Counted from the first letter of the stretch, positions 38,017-48,269 are shown. The stretch: DNA of 64,000 bases from Microbulbifer celer (GCF_020991125.1 NZ_CP087715.1:2259501-2323500), one strand, 5' to 3'. Program-made: numbers and translations. The notes: generated from the sequence alone by a model not told the origin.

Positions 38017-38550
38017 TTATTGAATCACCCCACAGGCAATCCGCGCCCCACCACCCCCAAGCGGTTTGGGCTTGTCGGAGTGATTGTCACCACCGGCGTG
38101 AATCATCAGCGCACGCCCCTTCAGGTCTGACACCTTGAGGCGCGGCGCCAGCACCGGCTCCGTCGCATTCCCATCACTATCCACAATCAGTACCGGCAAA
38201 TCCCCCAGATGGCCATCCCCCCAAGGATATCCATGTTTGCCACTGTTCTTCGGATCGTAATGCCCACCCGCTGCACCGCCAGGCACCACCTTGCCGTCTT
38301 TGGTCGCCGGCTCACAGCTACCATTCGCATGCAAATGAAACCCATGCAGGCCTCGCGGCAACCCCTTCAGCTTCGGCGTAAACACCAACCCGTACGGCGT
38401 CTCGGTAATCGTCACCGTCCCCAGCATCCCATTCACCCCCTTCTCGGTGACCTTGGAAACACTGACGACCGTCTGCGCAGCGGCAGATAACGCCAGGCTC
38501 GACAGAGCGAGCCCAGCGACCAGAAATGTAAAACGGGAAACGGCTGACAT
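38017..38550 (-). CDS. sodC: Periplasmic Cu/Zn superoxide dismutase
   Basis: ATG 38550 has a GGAGGT ribosome site and gives 177 residues; the longer frame to 38604 is not supported. A signal peptide ends near SAAAQ. The copper and zinc ligands appear in [21 protein letters not shown] and the later [11 protein letters not shown]. Cys residues in GSCEP and ARIACGV should form the structural disulfide. It removes superoxide in the periplasm and may protect the adjacent RoxA-like/catalase-like pair, although this is only proximity. The stop lies just after repeat copy B. Confidence 0.95.
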   Translation of the reverse strand: MSAVSRFTFLVAGLALSSLALSAAAQTVVSVSKVTEKGVNGMLGTVTITETPYGLVFTPKLKGLPRGLHGFHLHANGSCEPATKDGKVVPGGAAGGHYDPKNSGKHGYPWGDGHLGDLPVLIVDSDGNATEPVLAPRLKVSDLKGRALMIHAGGDNHSDKPKPLGGGGARIACGVIQ

Positions 38551-38690
38551 ACTGACCTCCTTCAACCTGCAAAATGACCCGCCCATTTCAGGTGCCAATG
38601 ACACCCGATACGGGCAGCTGGCGCAGATTTCTCCGCGCCTATTGCCGTAAGTGTAGAAGGAAATGCCAACTTGCCCGCAACGGGCGGCAA

Positions 38691-39431
38691 TCAGATGTGC
38701 AACACCTGCTTGACGAAGGGAATGGTGATCTTGCGCTGGGCCTGCAGGGACGCCTGATCCAGCTGCTCCAGACAGGCGAACAACGCCCGGGTATCTCTGG
38801 GTGCCCGGTGCAGAATGTACTGGGCCACGTCCTCCGGCAGATCAAAGCCCCGCAGGCGGCTGCGCTGGCGCAGCGCTGCCAGCTTGTCCGCATCGCTCAG
38901 CGGGTGCAGCTGGAACACCAGTGCCCACTGAAGACGCGAACGCAGGTCTGCCAACTGCAGGTCCAGTCCATTGGGAGACTTCCTGGCACCCACCAGCAAT
39001 TGTCGCCCGCTGTCCTTCAATCGGTTATAGAGGTGAAACAGCGCCGTCTGCCAGCGGGCATCATTCTCTGCCCGCTCCAGATCGTCGATACACACCAGAT
39101 CCAGGTGATCGAGCCCTTCCAGAATCATCTCCGGGTCGGAATCTTCCATGTCCCCCAGCGGCAGATACTGGAAACTGCGGCCTGCCCTCTCCGCTACCTG
39201 ACACACAGACTGCAGCAGGTGAGTGACGCCGCTACCGGGCTCTCCCCACAGGTAGATAACCGGCTCCGGGTTTTCTCCACTAGCGAACTCCTGCAGCAAC
39301 CCCACCACCTGTCGATTGCCATCGTCGGGAGACTGAAAGAAATTAGCGAACGTGGCATCGTCCCGCAGGGATACGCCCAGCGGCAATTGTTGGGGCACGC
39401 CGCTCTGGCCCTTATTATCGCGCGCAGTCAC
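38691..39431 (-). CDS. hda: DnaA regulatory inactivator Hda
   Basis: A GTG at 39431, four bases after the upstream gene's stop, gives 246 residues, close to E. coli Hda (about 233). The longer ATG-like frame at 39476 would overlap the neighbour by 41 bases. The N-terminus [19 protein letters not shown] includes a clamp-binding-like QLPLGV. Then come Walker [10 protein letters not shown] (with Val and Thr in place of the usual Lys-Ser/Thr, as Hda proteins vary here), DLVCIDDLE as Walker B, and AAA+ sensor helices. Hda with the loaded sliding clamp stimulates ATP hydrolysis by DnaA and limits re-initiation. The pairing with DUF2066 and divergent purMN is conserved in pseudomonads and relatives. 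Confidence 0.9.
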   Translation of the reverse strand: MTARDNKGQSGVPQQLPLGVSLRDDATFANFFQSPDDGNRQVVGLLQEFASGENPEPVIYLWGEPGSGVTHLLQSVCQVAERAGRSFQYLPLGDMEDSDPEMILEGLDHLDLVCIDDLERAENDARWQTALFHLYNRLKDSGRQLLVGARKSPNGLDLQLADLRSRLQWALVFQLHPLSDADKLAALRQRSRLRGFDLPEDVAQYILHRAPRDTRALFACLEQLDQASLQAQRKITIPFVKQVLHI

Positions 39432-39435
39432 GGGA

Positions 39436-40533
39436 TTACCGCCAGGTGTAGCGCAGAGGGTTCTGCGCACTGCCAAGGGGGGCGCGGTAACCGGTGAGAT
39501 CCATCGGGCCCTCGTCCGCGTGTTTCAGGTTGCGGTTCAACGCCAGCGCATCGCGCAGGCTGGCCATAGGGGTCGCCGTGGTCAGCGATACCGTGAGGCA
39601 ATCCCCACTGACCGCCAATACTTCAGCACTGCTCACCTGAGCCAGCTCCTGCAGATATTGGGTGGCCCGGGTGTAATCGGAAAAGCTGTCAATGCCGGCA
39701 ATCTCCACCAGCACGGCGCTGGCCACACCATCGGACTCTCCGGTACTCACCGCATAGCGCTCGGCGAGCACATTGGCCGCTTCGTTGACCCCGCGCAAGG
39801 CCACCTCTTCCATTGAGTCACCACGGGCATCAAACGCATAACTGCGGCCACCGTGAATCAACAGCCAGTTGGCCTGCCAGCGCTGCCCGGAAGTCTGCAG
39901 CAGCCGCCCCATCAGTGTCGCGTCGGAACTGTAGCGCACACCGGCACGCTGGGCCGCGGCCTCGTCCTGTGCCCACAGGCTACCCAGCGGCATGTTGCGC
40001 TGATCGTTGAGGTCCATGACCGGGAAATCCAGCGGCAGACCGCGCTCCGCCGCGATCCCGTCCAACAGCCCGAACAGCTCGGGGTAATCTTCCTGTCGCA
40101 GGGAATCACGACCATTCTGCAGGGTATCCACCGCGATCCAGACCAGTGTCCCGGGGCGATTGGCCGGCCACAGGGGCAATTTCAACTGATGTACCAGGTC
40201 GTTGACCGCCCTCGGATCATAGGCAAGGTGCAGGTAAAGCTGGTTATCCTCAGTCTTGTAGCGGTAGACCTGCAGATAATTCTGGGCCTTTTCCAGTACC
40301 GGGGCCAACTGCGGGCTGCTGCCGATATCCTGGTCACCGGTAACACGTACGAATACACGCTCCAGGCCACGGCGGCTGGCACTGGCACGATCGGTGGTGC
40401 CGCGGCTGGGCACCTCCTCTATGACTTCATACAGATCGGGAATCACCCGCGCCTGTACCGGTTGCCAGGCGGCAAGCGCCAGCAGGATTAATACACTGAA
40501 CAGTGCAATACGGGGCTGGAACGGCAATGGCAT
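39436..40533 (-). CDS. DUF2066 exported protein
   Basis: A 365-residue protein with a signal peptide (hydrophobic about 8-25, then VQARV). The body matches DUF2066: VPSRGTTDRASASRRGLERVFVRVTGD at the start, WIAVDTLQNGRDSL in the middle and SVEEVAL-like repeats later. The family is found next to hda and purM in many gammaproteobacteria and has no defined role. It is translated just before hda (four-base gap), so the two are probably cotranscribed. Confidence 0.88.
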   Translation of the reverse strand: MPLPFQPRIALFSVLILLALAAWQPVQARVIPDLYEVIEEVPSRGTTDRASASRRGLERVFVRVTGDQDIGSSPQLAPVLEKAQNYLQVYRYKTEDNQLYLHLAYDPRAVNDLVHQLKLPLWPANRPGTLVWIAVDTLQNGRDSLRQEDYPELFGLLDGIAAERGLPLDFPVMDLNDQRNMPLGSLWAQDEAAAQRAGVRYSSDATLMGRLLQTSGQRWQANWLLIHGGRSYAFDARGDSMEEVALRGVNEAANVLAERYAVSTGESDGVASAVLVEIAGIDSFSDYTRATQYLQELAQVSSAEVLAVSGDCLTVSLTTATPMASLRDALALNRNLKHADEGPMDLTGYRAPLGSAQNPLRYTWR

Positions 40534-40819
40534 CGGAGTTCCCCTTTACCTCTTATTCTGGGTTGCCTTGCGGCAGGACTCGCTACCGCGGGCGCCGCAA
40601 TAAAGCCCGCGATGGTCAAAATTATGGCTATTGTATCAGTGTCGGCTGTTTCTCCCAGCCTCCAGTTCGCAGAAATCGCGTATTTTCCCGGCTTCCATTG
40701 CCGATTTACCCGGTTTTTGCCCGGTTTGACGGCGATCAGTGCCAATGGAACTATCGCAATTAGTGCTGACAGCCCCTAAAATACGCGCCCTTCAAATCAG
40801 GCCCCCGACAGGTTGAACC

Positions 40820-41884
40820 ATGAGCGACTCCAAGCCGAACACTCCTTCCGCCAGCCCCTCCCTCAGCTACAAAGATGCCGGTGTCGACATCGACGCAGGA
40901 AATGCGCTGGTCGAGCGTATCAAGCATGTAGCCAAGCGCACCCAGCGCCCGGAAGTGATGGGCGGACTGGGCGGCTTCGGCGCCCTGTGCGAACTGCCCA
41001 GCGGCTATAAAGAGCCGGTACTGGTAAGCGGCACCGATGGCGTGGGCACCAAACTGCGCCTGGCGATGGATCTGGGCATCCACGACAGTATCGGTATCGA
41101 TCTGGTGGCCATGTGTGTCAATGACCTGGTGGTCGCAGGCGCCGAGCCCCTGTTCTTCCTCGACTACTACGCCACCGGCAAGCTGAATGTCGACATCGCC
41201 GCGGATGTCGTCTCCGGCATCGGCAAAGGCTGCGAACTGGCGGGCGCGGCGCTGGTAGGCGGCGAAACCGCGGAAATGCCCGGCATGTACGAAGGTGACG
41301 ACTACGACCTGGCCGGCTTCTGCGTGGGTGTAGTGGAAAAGTCCGAGATCATCGACGGTAGCAAGGTCCGCACCGGCGACAAACTGATCGGACTCGGCGC
41401 CTCCGGCCCACACTCCAACGGTTACTCCCTGATCCGCAAGGTGCTGGAAATCAGCGATGCAGACCTGCAGAAGGACCTGGAAGGGAAAACCCTCGCTGAA
41501 TCCCTGATGGCCCCCACCCGCATTTACGTCAAGAACCTGCTGGCGCTGATGAAGGAAGTCCAGGTCAACGCCCTGAGCCACATCACTGGCGGCGGCCTGC
41601 TGGAGAACCTGCCGCGGGTACTGCCGGAAAATGCCCGTGCGGTAATCGATACCAAAAGCTGGGACCTGCCACCGGTATTCCGCTGGCTGCAGGAGGCCGG
41701 CAATATCGAAGGCCGCGAGATGTACCGCACCTTCAACTGCGGTGTCGGTATGGTGATCTGCGTTCCCGCGGACCAGGCAGACAAAGCTCTGCAGACCCTC
41801 AAGGACCTGGGTGAAGAGGCCTTCGTTATTGGCTCCATCGAGCAAGGCGATGATGGCGAAGCGGTCGAGCTGGCGGGACTGTAA
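40820..41884 (+). CDS. purM: Phosphoribosylformylglycinamidine cyclo-ligase
   Basis: A 354-residue protein. [20 protein letters not shown] is the usual N-terminus, and [23 protein letters not shown] and [11 protein letters not shown] line the ATP and FGAM sites. [16 protein letters not shown] and NCGVGMV close the AIR synthetase fold. It closes FGAM to AIR with ATP, the fifth step of purine synthesis, directly after PurL. purN follows six bases after the stop, so they form an operon. Confidence 0.97.
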   Translation: MSDSKPNTPSASPSLSYKDAGVDIDAGNALVERIKHVAKRTQRPEVMGGLGGFGALCELPSGYKEPVLVSGTDGVGTKLRLAMDLGIHDSIGIDLVAMCVNDLVVAGAEPLFFLDYYATGKLNVDIAADVVSGIGKGCELAGAALVGGETAEMPGMYEGDDYDLAGFCVGVVEKSEIIDGSKVRTGDKLIGLGASGPHSNGYSLIRKVLEISDADLQKDLEGKTLAESLMAPTRIYVKNLLALMKEVQVNALSHITGGGLLENLPRVLPENARAVIDTKSWDLPPVFRWLQEAGNIEGREMYRTFNCGVGMVICVPADQADKALQTLKDLGEEAFVIGSIEQGDDGEAVELAGL

Positions 41885-41890
41885 AGCGGT

Positions 41891-42550
41891 ATGACAGACT
41901 CATCTTCCGTCGCCCAGTGCCGCGTGGTGGTGTTGATCTCCGGCAGTGGCACCAATCTGCAGGCCTTCCTCGATGCCGCCGCCGAGCCCGACTGCGCCTA
42001 CCGCGTGGAAGCGGTGATCAGCAACAAAGCTGAGGCCTACGGCCTGACCCGCGCACAAAACGCCGGCGTCGCCACCCAGGTGCTCAGTCACCGGGAGTTT
42101 GCCGATCGCGAAAGTTTTGACCACGCCATGATCGAGGTTGTCGATGCCTACCAGCCAGATCTGATCATCCTCGCTGGCTTTATGCGCATTCTCACACCGG
42201 GCTTCGTGCGCCACTATAGTGGCCGGCTATTGAACATTCACCCGTCCCTGCTGCCCAAGTACCAGGGCCTGCATACGCACCAGCGGGCAATTGACGCTGG
42301 AGACAGCGAACACGGCGCTACGGTGCATTTCGTCACTGAAGAACTGGATGGCGGCCCACCGATTGTTCAGGCAGTGGTCCCGGTAGAATCTGGAGACACC
42401 GCCGACAGCCTTGCACAACGTGTGCAAGTGCAGGAACATAAAATCTATCCGCTGGCCGCGACCTGGTTTGCCGAGGGGCGGCTGAGGATGGTCGAAGATC
42501 GTGCCGAACTGGATGGCGAGCTACTGCCGCCAACCGGAAAACGGTTGTAG
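41891..42550 (+). CDS. purN: Phosphoribosylglycinamide formyltransferase
   Basis: A 219-residue protein with the 10-formyl-THF-dependent transformylase signature: RVVVLISGSGTNLQAFLD, LAGFMRILTPGFV and INIHPSLLPKYQGLHTHQRA-type residues (here NIHPSLLPKYQGLHTH) with the catalytic Asn/His pair and a later Asp in EELDGGPPI. It transfers a formyl group to GAR in purine synthesis. It is cotranscribed with purM and probably with the DUF3108 gene downstream. Confidence 0.96.
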   Translation: MTDSSSVAQCRVVVLISGSGTNLQAFLDAAAEPDCAYRVEAVISNKAEAYGLTRAQNAGVATQVLSHREFADRESFDHAMIEVVDAYQPDLIILAGFMRILTPGFVRHYSGRLLNIHPSLLPKYQGLHTHQRAIDAGDSEHGATVHFVTEELDGGPPIVQAVVPVESGDTADSLAQRVQVQEHKIYPLAATWFAEGRLRMVEDRAELDGELLPPTGKRL

Positions 42551-42603
42551 GGCCGGCTACACTTCCGGCCTGACTGAATGGAATATAGGCCGGAGGTGAT
42601 ACC

Positions 42604-43377
42604 TTGTCCCGCATTACAGCCACTAATCACATTGCGGCCACTGTCCGCACTGCCCTCGCATTCCTGATTCTCCTGCCCTTTTCCGTTGGTGCAGAACCAT
42701 CCAGCGATTTAGCGCCCGATTCAACCTCGAGCATCCTGCAGCCATTTACCGCCACCTATGAAGCCAAGTTCGGCGGCTTTGGTGTGACCGCCGTGCGCAC
42801 GCTTAGCGGTGGGCCCGATAGCTGGCGACTGGATTTTTCCGCCAATTCCCTGTTTGCCAAGATTGAAGAGTACTCACGCTTCAGTCGGCAAGGCACGCAG
42901 CTGTTGCCACAACACTACAACTACAAAAAAACCGGCCTCGGCCGAGATCGCCACACTGCGTTCAATTTTGACCACGCCAAGCACCGCATCACCAATATTT
43001 ACGACAAAGAGCGCAGCATCAACGACGCGCCGAAGGACATTCAAGACAAAATCAGCTACCAGCTTCAACTGGCACAGGATGTGGCCGCGGGAAAGAAAAA
43101 CCTGGAATACCGCGTTGCCAACGGAAAGAAAATCCGCCATTACAAGTTCCGCATTCTTGGCAACGAATCAATCAAAACGCCAATGGGAATGGTAGAAACC
43201 GTCAGGGTACAACGGGTACGGGAAGAGGACGCCGAGCGCGAAACTGACATCTGGTTCGCCCCGGAGTGGAATTACGCCTTGGTAAAACTTTCCCAGCAGG
43301 AAGAGGATGGCAAAAGCTACCAGATTACCCTGACGAAACTTACCATTGATGGCGCACCTGTAAACATAAAAAAATAA
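42604..43377 (+). CDS. DUF3108 exported protein
   Basis: The start is a TTG at 42604, fixed by a strong GGAGGTGA ribosome site (42592-42599) and by the lack of a better ATG. The 257-residue protein has a signal peptide (about 1-32). The body matches DUF3108: PFTATYEAKFGGFGVTAVRTLS and HYNYKKTGLGRDR, a beta-rich fold later repeated with WFAPEWNYALVKL. The function is unknown. It follows purMN, the same order seen in pseudomonads. Confidence 0.88.
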   Translation: MSRITATNHIAATVRTALAFLILLPFSVGAEPSSDLAPDSTSSILQPFTATYEAKFGGFGVTAVRTLSGGPDSWRLDFSANSLFAKIEEYSRFSRQGTQLLPQHYNYKKTGLGRDRHTAFNFDHAKHRITNIYDKERSINDAPKDIQDKISYQLQLAQDVAAGKKNLEYRVANGKKIRHYKFRILGNESIKTPMGMVETVRVQRVREEDAERETDIWFAPEWNYALVKLSQQEEDGKSYQITLTKLTIDGAPVNIKK

Positions 43378-43616
43378 CAAGAAAAAAATTTTCAAATATC
43401 GTAAAAAAATCGCGCCAATAAGTAGATTTTTCCGCTCTCAATCACTATAAAGTCGTCGCATTTTCCCTGTGCGTAAAATTCGCGCTGCTAGAATGTTTTC
43501 TACTAGGATTTTGTTTGCTTAAAGCGAAAACTTTCTGGAAAAGCTTCTCTGCCAAAAGCGGGCTGATTTTTCTCACCCGCTGACTGGCGACAATTTCAGC
43601 AATAGAGTGGGACCTC

Positions 43617-45062
43617 ATGACTAATAAAACTCTGAGTAAAGCCGCACTGACCGCAGCGATCTGTGCGGTGTCCGGCGGCACCTTTTCCAGCGGGGCCATG
43701 GCTGCCGGCTTTGCACTTCAGGAATCCAGCGCTGCCGGTCTCGGTCGTGCCTACGCTGCAGAAAATACTGTTGGCGACACTGTTGGTATTCTGGCGCGCA
43801 ACCCCGCGGGCTCCGCGCTGTTTGACACCATCACCGTGTCCGGTGGCTTCAACTATGTAAACCCGGAAATTGATGCCGCCGGCTATACACAGTATTTTGC
43901 CGAGACACCAATCGGCGATATCGCCCTGACGGACCCGATCTACCAGGAAGCCAACGACTACGCCAGCGGCGCCTTCGTTCCCTTCGGTTTTGTGGCGGTG
44001 CCCATTGATGACTGCTGGTCTTTCGGCCTGTCCGCGAACGCCGATTACGGCCTGGAAACCGACTTCAAACCCACCTGGGCGGTCACTCACATCGCCGACA
44101 AAACCGAGCTGTTGACCGTCAATATTGCTCCATCTATCGCATACAACTATCAGGACGTGTTCAGCATCGGCGTTTCCGCCAACTTCCTGTATGCGGACGC
44201 AACACTGAAGTCCAAGGTGCCGCGCGACTTTGCGCTGGACCCGGCACTGCAGCAGCCGCTGTCAGACGCCAAGATCCTGGACGCCAGTGGCGATGACTGG
44301 GACTACGGCTGGTCCATCGGCGCACTGTGGAACATCAGCGACCGCACCCGCATCGGTATTTCCTATCAGTCCGAGTTTGACCCGAAAATTAAAGCGGACG
44401 TGAATTCCGATCTATTGACCTCCGTCACTACCGAGCTGCCATTTGACAATGAGCGGGCCGACCTGACGCTGGACCTGCCAGATACCGCGGAGATCGGGCT
44501 CTACCACCGTTTCAACAACGAGTGGGGCCTGGCACTGGGTGCCACCTGGACCGACTGGGACGACTTTGAGCGCCTGGAAGCCTTCTTCCCCAATCAGGAC
44601 ATCAATGGGCAACCGTTCCCGGGTTACAACCCGCTGCACATCAAGGAAGAAAACTTCAAAAGTGGCTGGCGCTACAGCCTGGGCCTGGAGTACTACCCTT
44701 GTGACGAAGTGACCTGGCGTGTGGGCTATGCCTACGATGAAGGCGCTGCGCGCGATGGACTGTACACCGAAGAAACCGACCGGGTTGGCCGCGATGTCAC
44801 CTGGCGCACCCTGTCTATTCCAGACAATGACCGTCACTGGGTAACCTTTGGCGGCAGCTACGAGTTCAGCAACCAGCTGAGCATCGATGGCGGCGTAGCC
44901 TACCTGTGGGGCGACGACTCCAAGATCCAGGAGTTCTCCAGCCTACCGGTGAGCTTCCCCACCCCGGCTGGTACGGCCACTGCCCTCAATACTTACTTTG
45001 ACGGCGGCACTACCAATCTCGAAGCCTGGATTGCCGGTGTTGGTCTGAACTACAGCTTCTAA
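43617..45062 (+). CDS. FadL-family outer membrane lipid channel
   Basis: A 481-residue protein with a signal peptide ending near AMAAG. The mature N-terminus FALQESSAAGLGRAYAAEN and the NPAG motif (hatch and N-terminal plug) identify the FadL/TodX family. Many alternating beta strands follow, ending in an aromatic C-terminus (GLNYSF) typical of outer membrane barrels. It should admit long-chain fatty acids or other hydrophobic compounds through the outer membrane. The AT-rich 239-base upstream gap presumably holds the promoter. A hairpin terminator follows. Confidence 0.93.
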   Translation: MTNKTLSKAALTAAICAVSGGTFSSGAMAAGFALQESSAAGLGRAYAAENTVGDTVGILARNPAGSALFDTITVSGGFNYVNPEIDAAGYTQYFAETPIGDIALTDPIYQEANDYASGAFVPFGFVAVPIDDCWSFGLSANADYGLETDFKPTWAVTHIADKTELLTVNIAPSIAYNYQDVFSIGVSANFLYADATLKSKVPRDFALDPALQQPLSDAKILDASGDDWDYGWSIGALWNISDRTRIGISYQSEFDPKIKADVNSDLLTSVTTELPFDNERADLTLDLPDTAEIGLYHRFNNEWGLALGATWTDWDDFERLEAFFPNQDINGQPFPGYNPLHIKEENFKSGWRYSLGLEYYPCDEVTWRVGYAYDEGAARDGLYTEETDRVGRDVTWRTLSIPDNDRHWVTFGGSYEFSNQLSIDGGVAYLWGDDSKIQEFSSLPVSFPTPAGTATALNTYFDGGTTNLEAWIAGVGLNYSF

Positions 45063-45108
45063 TTCGACGCTCTCGAGTTAAGGTACAATCAGATAGATTG
45101 TTCCAGCG

Positions 45109-45135
45109 GGCCGGGTCACGTACCCGGCCTTTTTT
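45109..45135 (+). terminator. Intrinsic terminator of the FadL gene
   Basis: An 8-bp stem (GGCCGGGT at 45109-45116 with ACCCGGCC at 45122-45129, loop CACGT) is followed by six T's. Confidence 0.93.
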
Positions 45136-45526
45136 ATTCCCCCATTTTGCGCCCTTCCGACAAGTTCATCGCCCCTCAACTTCCCCGGTTTTCCCCATGC
45201 GCACCAGAAAAGAACCCGCCGCGCACTGATATCTCACCGTCGAACGCGTGTCTACGCACCACAAACTGGCCAAACCGCCGGCGACTCGCACCGAAACCGC
45301 TTCAACGGTGACGCCGGTATCAACATAAATAAACGCTCCCCGGTGGCCATCAGGCATTGCGGACAGACCTGGCTTTGCCTTTTTGCCACCCATGCAAATC
45401 CAACCGCCCAGTTAAAAATGTAACGATAACAACGATTTACCTAGCCAATGCCGCTCGGAACCGCATCAGTGCAAAAGACACAACCGAGTTAAACATTCAA
45501 ACGTAAATCCACCGCGCAGAAAAAAT
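45136..45526. other. Gene-poor region upstream of the nitrate-type transporter
   Basis: About 390 bases between the FadL terminator and the sigma-54-type promoter. It has one 75-codon minus-strand frame (45166-45393) without ribosome site or family resemblance. Activator sites for an NtrC-like protein could lie here; I found no clear dyad. Confidence 0.4.
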
Positions 45527-45542
45527 TGGCACGCTCTTCGCA
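45527..45542 (+). promoter_or_regulatory. Sigma-54-type (-24/-12) promoter
   Basis: TGGCACG-N4-TCGCA matches the sigma-54 consensus TGGCACG-N4-TTGCW with one mismatch. The invariant GG (45528-45529) and GC (45540-45541) are ten bases apart, as required. Transcription would start near 45553, giving a leader of about 240 bases before the substrate-binding protein gene. Nitrate uptake operons are often under NtrC and sigma-54 control. Confidence 0.7.
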
Positions 45543-45633
45543 ATGCGAACGGTGTAAAGGCCAATCGAAGGCCGAACGCATTCAAGCCACCTGACCACAA
45601 TAACTCAGGTTGCAAACAACCCGGCAACGCCAT

Positions 45634-45653
45634 TCGCAATACAGACATTGCGA
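45634..45653 (+). promoter_or_regulatory. ANTAR-type hexaloop hairpin P1
   Basis: A perfect 7-bp stem (TCGCAAT with ATTGCGA) closes a six-base loop ACAGAC, with A at position 1 and G at position 4. This is the recognition pattern of RNA-binding ANTAR antiterminators. It is the first of two such hairpins in the leader. Confidence 0.7.
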
Positions 45654-45677
45654 GATATCGCACCGGCGATTGCCCAC

Positions 45678-45691
45678 GAGCAGAGGCGCTC
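45678..45691 (+). promoter_or_regulatory. ANTAR-type hexaloop hairpin P2, overlapping the terminator
   Basis: A 4-bp stem (GAGC with GCTC) closes the six-base loop AGAGGC, again with A1 and G4. Its loop and 3' arm overlap the 5' arm of the terminator stem at 45686-45693, so the two structures exclude each other, as in ANTAR antitermination leaders. Confidence 0.65.
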
Positions 45692-45736
45692 ACAGAAGGC
45701 TGTCACCCGACAGGCTTCCGTGAGCGCTTTTTTTTT
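45686..45736 (+). terminator. Intrinsic terminator inside the transporter leader
   Basis: The stem GCGCTCAC (45686-45693) with GTGAGCGC (45720-45727) is extended by a nearly complete inner stem around ACCC and followed by nine T's. It ends 59 bases before the transporter ATG, so it would block the operon unless the upstream P2 hairpin forms instead. Confidence 0.88.
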
Positions 45737-45795
45737 GCCCGAAATTTTAAAACCAGCAATTACAAACTAATCGCAATCACCAGGGGATAGATGAC

Positions 45796-47178
45796 ATGCA
45801 ATGGAAGAAGCCCTTTCGAAAACTCGCCAGCAGTCTCGCGCTGACATTGACCTTTGGGGTGGCCGCTGCCCCCACAGTGTCGGAAGAGCTCGGTTACCCG
45901 GAGAAGGAAGAGCTCACCTTCGGATTCATCAAACTGACCGATATGGCACCCATCGCCATCGCCTATGAAAAAGGGTTCTTTGAGGACGAAGGTCTTTACG
46001 TCACCATCGAAGCCCAGGCCAACTGGAAAGTATTACTGGATGGCGTTATCGATGGACGACTGGACGGCGCCCACATGCTGGCCGGACAGCCAATCGCCGC
46101 TACCATGGGATTTGGCACCGAAGCCGAAATCATCACCCCCTTTTCCATGGACCTGAACGGCAACGGCATTACCGTTTCCAACGCCATCTGGGAAGAAATG
46201 AAGCCCAATATCCCCAAAAGGGATGACGGTAAACCGGTACACCCGATCAAAGCGGATGCACTGAAGCCGGTAGTGGAGAAATACAAGGAAGACGGCAAGC
46301 CCTTCAATATGGGTATGGTATTCCCGGTTTCCACCCACAACTATGAACTGCGCTACTGGCTCGCGGCCGGTGGCATTCACCCGGGCTATTACGCACCACA
46401 CAAAGGCGATATCTCCGGTCACATCGATGCGGATGCACTGCTCTCGGTAACCCCACCACCGCAAATGCCGGCAACCCTTGAGGCCGGCACCATTTACGGC
46501 TACTGCGTGGGCGAACCCTGGAATCAGCAGGCGGTATTCAAGGGTATTGGTGTCCCCGTGGTAACCGACTACGAAATCTGGAAAGACAACCCGGAAAAAG
46601 TCTTCGGCATCACCAGGGAATTCGCCGAGAAATATCCGAACACCACCATCCGTCTCACACGCGCACTGATTCGCGCCGCCATGTGGCTGGATGAGAACAA
46701 TAATGCCAACCGCTCGCAAGCCGTTGAGATTCTCTCCCAGTCAAACTACGTCGGCGCGGACTACGAGGTGATTGCCAACAGCATGACCGGCACCTTCGAG
46801 TACGAGAAAGGCGACAAGCGTGAGGTACCGGACTTCAATGTCTTTTTCCGTTACAACGCGACCTATCCCTACTACTCCGATGCCATCTGGTATCTGACCC
46901 AGATGCGTCGCTGGGGGCAGATTCCTGAAGACAAGCCGGACGCCTGGTACAAGGAACTCGCAGCCAGGGTTTACCGCCCGGACATTTATGAAGCTGCCGC
47001 AAAATCCCTGATCGCTGAGAAGCTGGCAACTGCAGCGCAATTCCCTGACTTTGAATCCGAAGACGGTTTCCGCGATCCGCAGACACACTTTATCGATGGC
47101 ATCGTTTACAACGGCCACAAGCCGAACGAATACATTGAAAAGTTTCCCATCGGCCTGAAGTCCGGCCAGAAACTCTGA
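45796..47178 (+). CDS. Nitrate-type ABC transporter, periplasmic binding protein
   Basis: A 460-residue protein with a signal peptide (about 1-25) and an AGGGGAT ribosome site. The body matches the NrtA/CmpA family: [41 protein letters not shown], and the later [16 protein letters not shown] and [16 protein letters not shown]. NrtA binds nitrate or nitrite and CmpA binds bicarbonate; the residues I can see do not settle this. The sigma-54 promoter and ANTAR leader favour nitrate. It is not a lipoprotein, unlike cyanobacterial NrtA. Permease, ATPase and porin genes follow. Confidence 0.88.
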   Translation: MQWKKPFRKLASSLALTLTFGVAAAPTVSEELGYPEKEELTFGFIKLTDMAPIAIAYEKGFFEDEGLYVTIEAQANWKVLLDGVIDGRLDGAHMLAGQPIAATMGFGTEAEIITPFSMDLNGNGITVSNAIWEEMKPNIPKRDDGKPVHPIKADALKPVVEKYKEDGKPFNMGMVFPVSTHNYELRYWLAAGGIHPGYYAPHKGDISGHIDADALLSVTPPPQMPATLEAGTIYGYCVGEPWNQQAVFKGIGVPVVTDYEIWKDNPEKVFGITREFAEKYPNTTIRLTRALIRAAMWLDENNNANRSQAVEILSQSNYVGADYEVIANSMTGTFEYEKGDKREVPDFNVFFRYNATYPYYSDAIWYLTQMRRWGQIPEDKPDAWYKELAARVYRPDIYEAAAKSLIAEKLATAAQFPDFESEDGFRDPQTHFIDGIVYNGHKPNEYIEKFPIGLKSGQKL

Positions 47179-47279
47179 CACAACTCAAACTGCAAGTAGA
47201 CGGCCCGCCCATCAAAGGGCGGGCGACAAGAATAACTCCGCTCATCAACGGGTTTTAACCACCAAGAGGTAAAAGAACC

Positions 47280-48269
47280 ATGCTATCCACAACAGTGAAT
47301 ACACGGAAATGGCAGGGGCTCCGATTACCACAGCTGAACAGCAACATGATCGGTGGCGCTACACGGGCAGTCACGTTGCCATTGATCGGCATACTGGCTT
47401 TCCTTTTGTTGTGGTCGGTTGCCGCGCAAAGCATTGATACTTCACTGGGCAAGTTCCCCGGGCCAGGTGCAGTGTTCGAGCAGTTCGAAGCGCTGCATGA
47501 GGAACACCAACGCTCGCGGGAAAAAGAAGTCGCCTTCTATGAGCGCCAGGAGGTCCGTAATGCCAAGCGTGTTGCGGAAGATCCGAGCTATGAGCCAAAG
47601 ATCCGCGATTACACCGGTAAGGAAACCTTTGTCGACCAGATCTTTACCAGCCTGATCACCGTCATGAGTGGATTTTTACTCGCGGCGGCCATTGCCATTC
47701 CACTGGGTATTACCGTGGGCTTGAGCCGTACGTTGAACAGTGCCATCAACCCCATCGTTCAGATATTCAAACCGGTATCACCGCTGGCATGGCTTCCCCT
47801 GGTGACCATGGTGGTATCAGCGCTTTACACCACCCCGGACCCGGCAATCGCCAAGTCTTTTCTCAATTCCATGATCACCGTCACCCTGTGCTGTCTGTGG
47901 CCCATGGTGATCAATACCGCGATGGGAGTTGCGAGTATCGATGACGACTTGGTGAACGTCAGCAAAGTACTGCGGCTGCCGGCGCTGCGTCATGTACAGA
48001 AAGTCGTCCTGCCCGCTTCCGTGCCAATGATCTTTGCCGGTATGCGCCTGTCCCTCGGTGTGGCCTGGATGGTGTTGATCGCCGCGGAAATGCTGGCGCA
48101 AAACCCGGGACTGGGAAAGTTTGTGTGGGATGAATTCCAGAACGGCAGCTCCGATTCACTGGCGCGCATCATGGCCGCGGTCATCGTCATCGGCTTTATC
48201 GGATTCCTGCTGGATCGCGGCATGCAGGCCCTGCAGAGGCTGGTCTCCTGGGACAACGCTGCGAACTGA
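47280..48269 (+). CDS. Nitrate-type ABC transporter, permease
   Basis: A 329-residue NrtB-type inner membrane protein with an AGAGGT ribosome site. One membrane segment (about 30-50) is followed by a long charged stretch (about 65-120, rich in Glu, Lys and Arg). The BPD transport domain follows (about 125-310), with the EAA loop VLPASVPMIFAGMRLSLG and four to five segments. The charged stretch should lie on the periplasmic side and may contact the binding protein. It probably pairs as a homodimer with the ATPase encoded next. Confidence 0.9.
   Translation: MLSTTVNTRKWQGLRLPQLNSNMIGGATRAVTLPLIGILAFLLLWSVAAQSIDTSLGKFPGPGAVFEQFEALHEEHQRSREKEVAFYERQEVRNAKRVAEDPSYEPKIRDYTGKETFVDQIFTSLITVMSGFLLAAAIAIPLGITVGLSRTLNSAINPIVQIFKPVSPLAWLPLVTMVVSALYTTPDPAIAKSFLNSMITVTLCCLWPMVINTAMGVASIDDDLVNVSKVLRLPALRHVQKVVLPASVPMIFAGMRLSLGVAWMVLIAAEMLAQNPGLGKFVWDEFQNGSSDSLARIMAAVIVIGFIGFLLDRGMQALQRLVSWDNAAN

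Noticed and set aside
45166-45393. A 75-codon minus-strand frame upstream of the nitrate-type transporter
   Set aside because: No ribosome site upstream, no family resemblance and no partner gene. A chance frame in a GC-rich stretch is more likely.
45543-45740. Guanidine-I (ykkC) riboswitch in the transporter leader
   Set aside because: NitT/TauT-type importers are sometimes under this riboswitch, but its conserved CUAGGGUUCCG and ACACGG blocks are absent.
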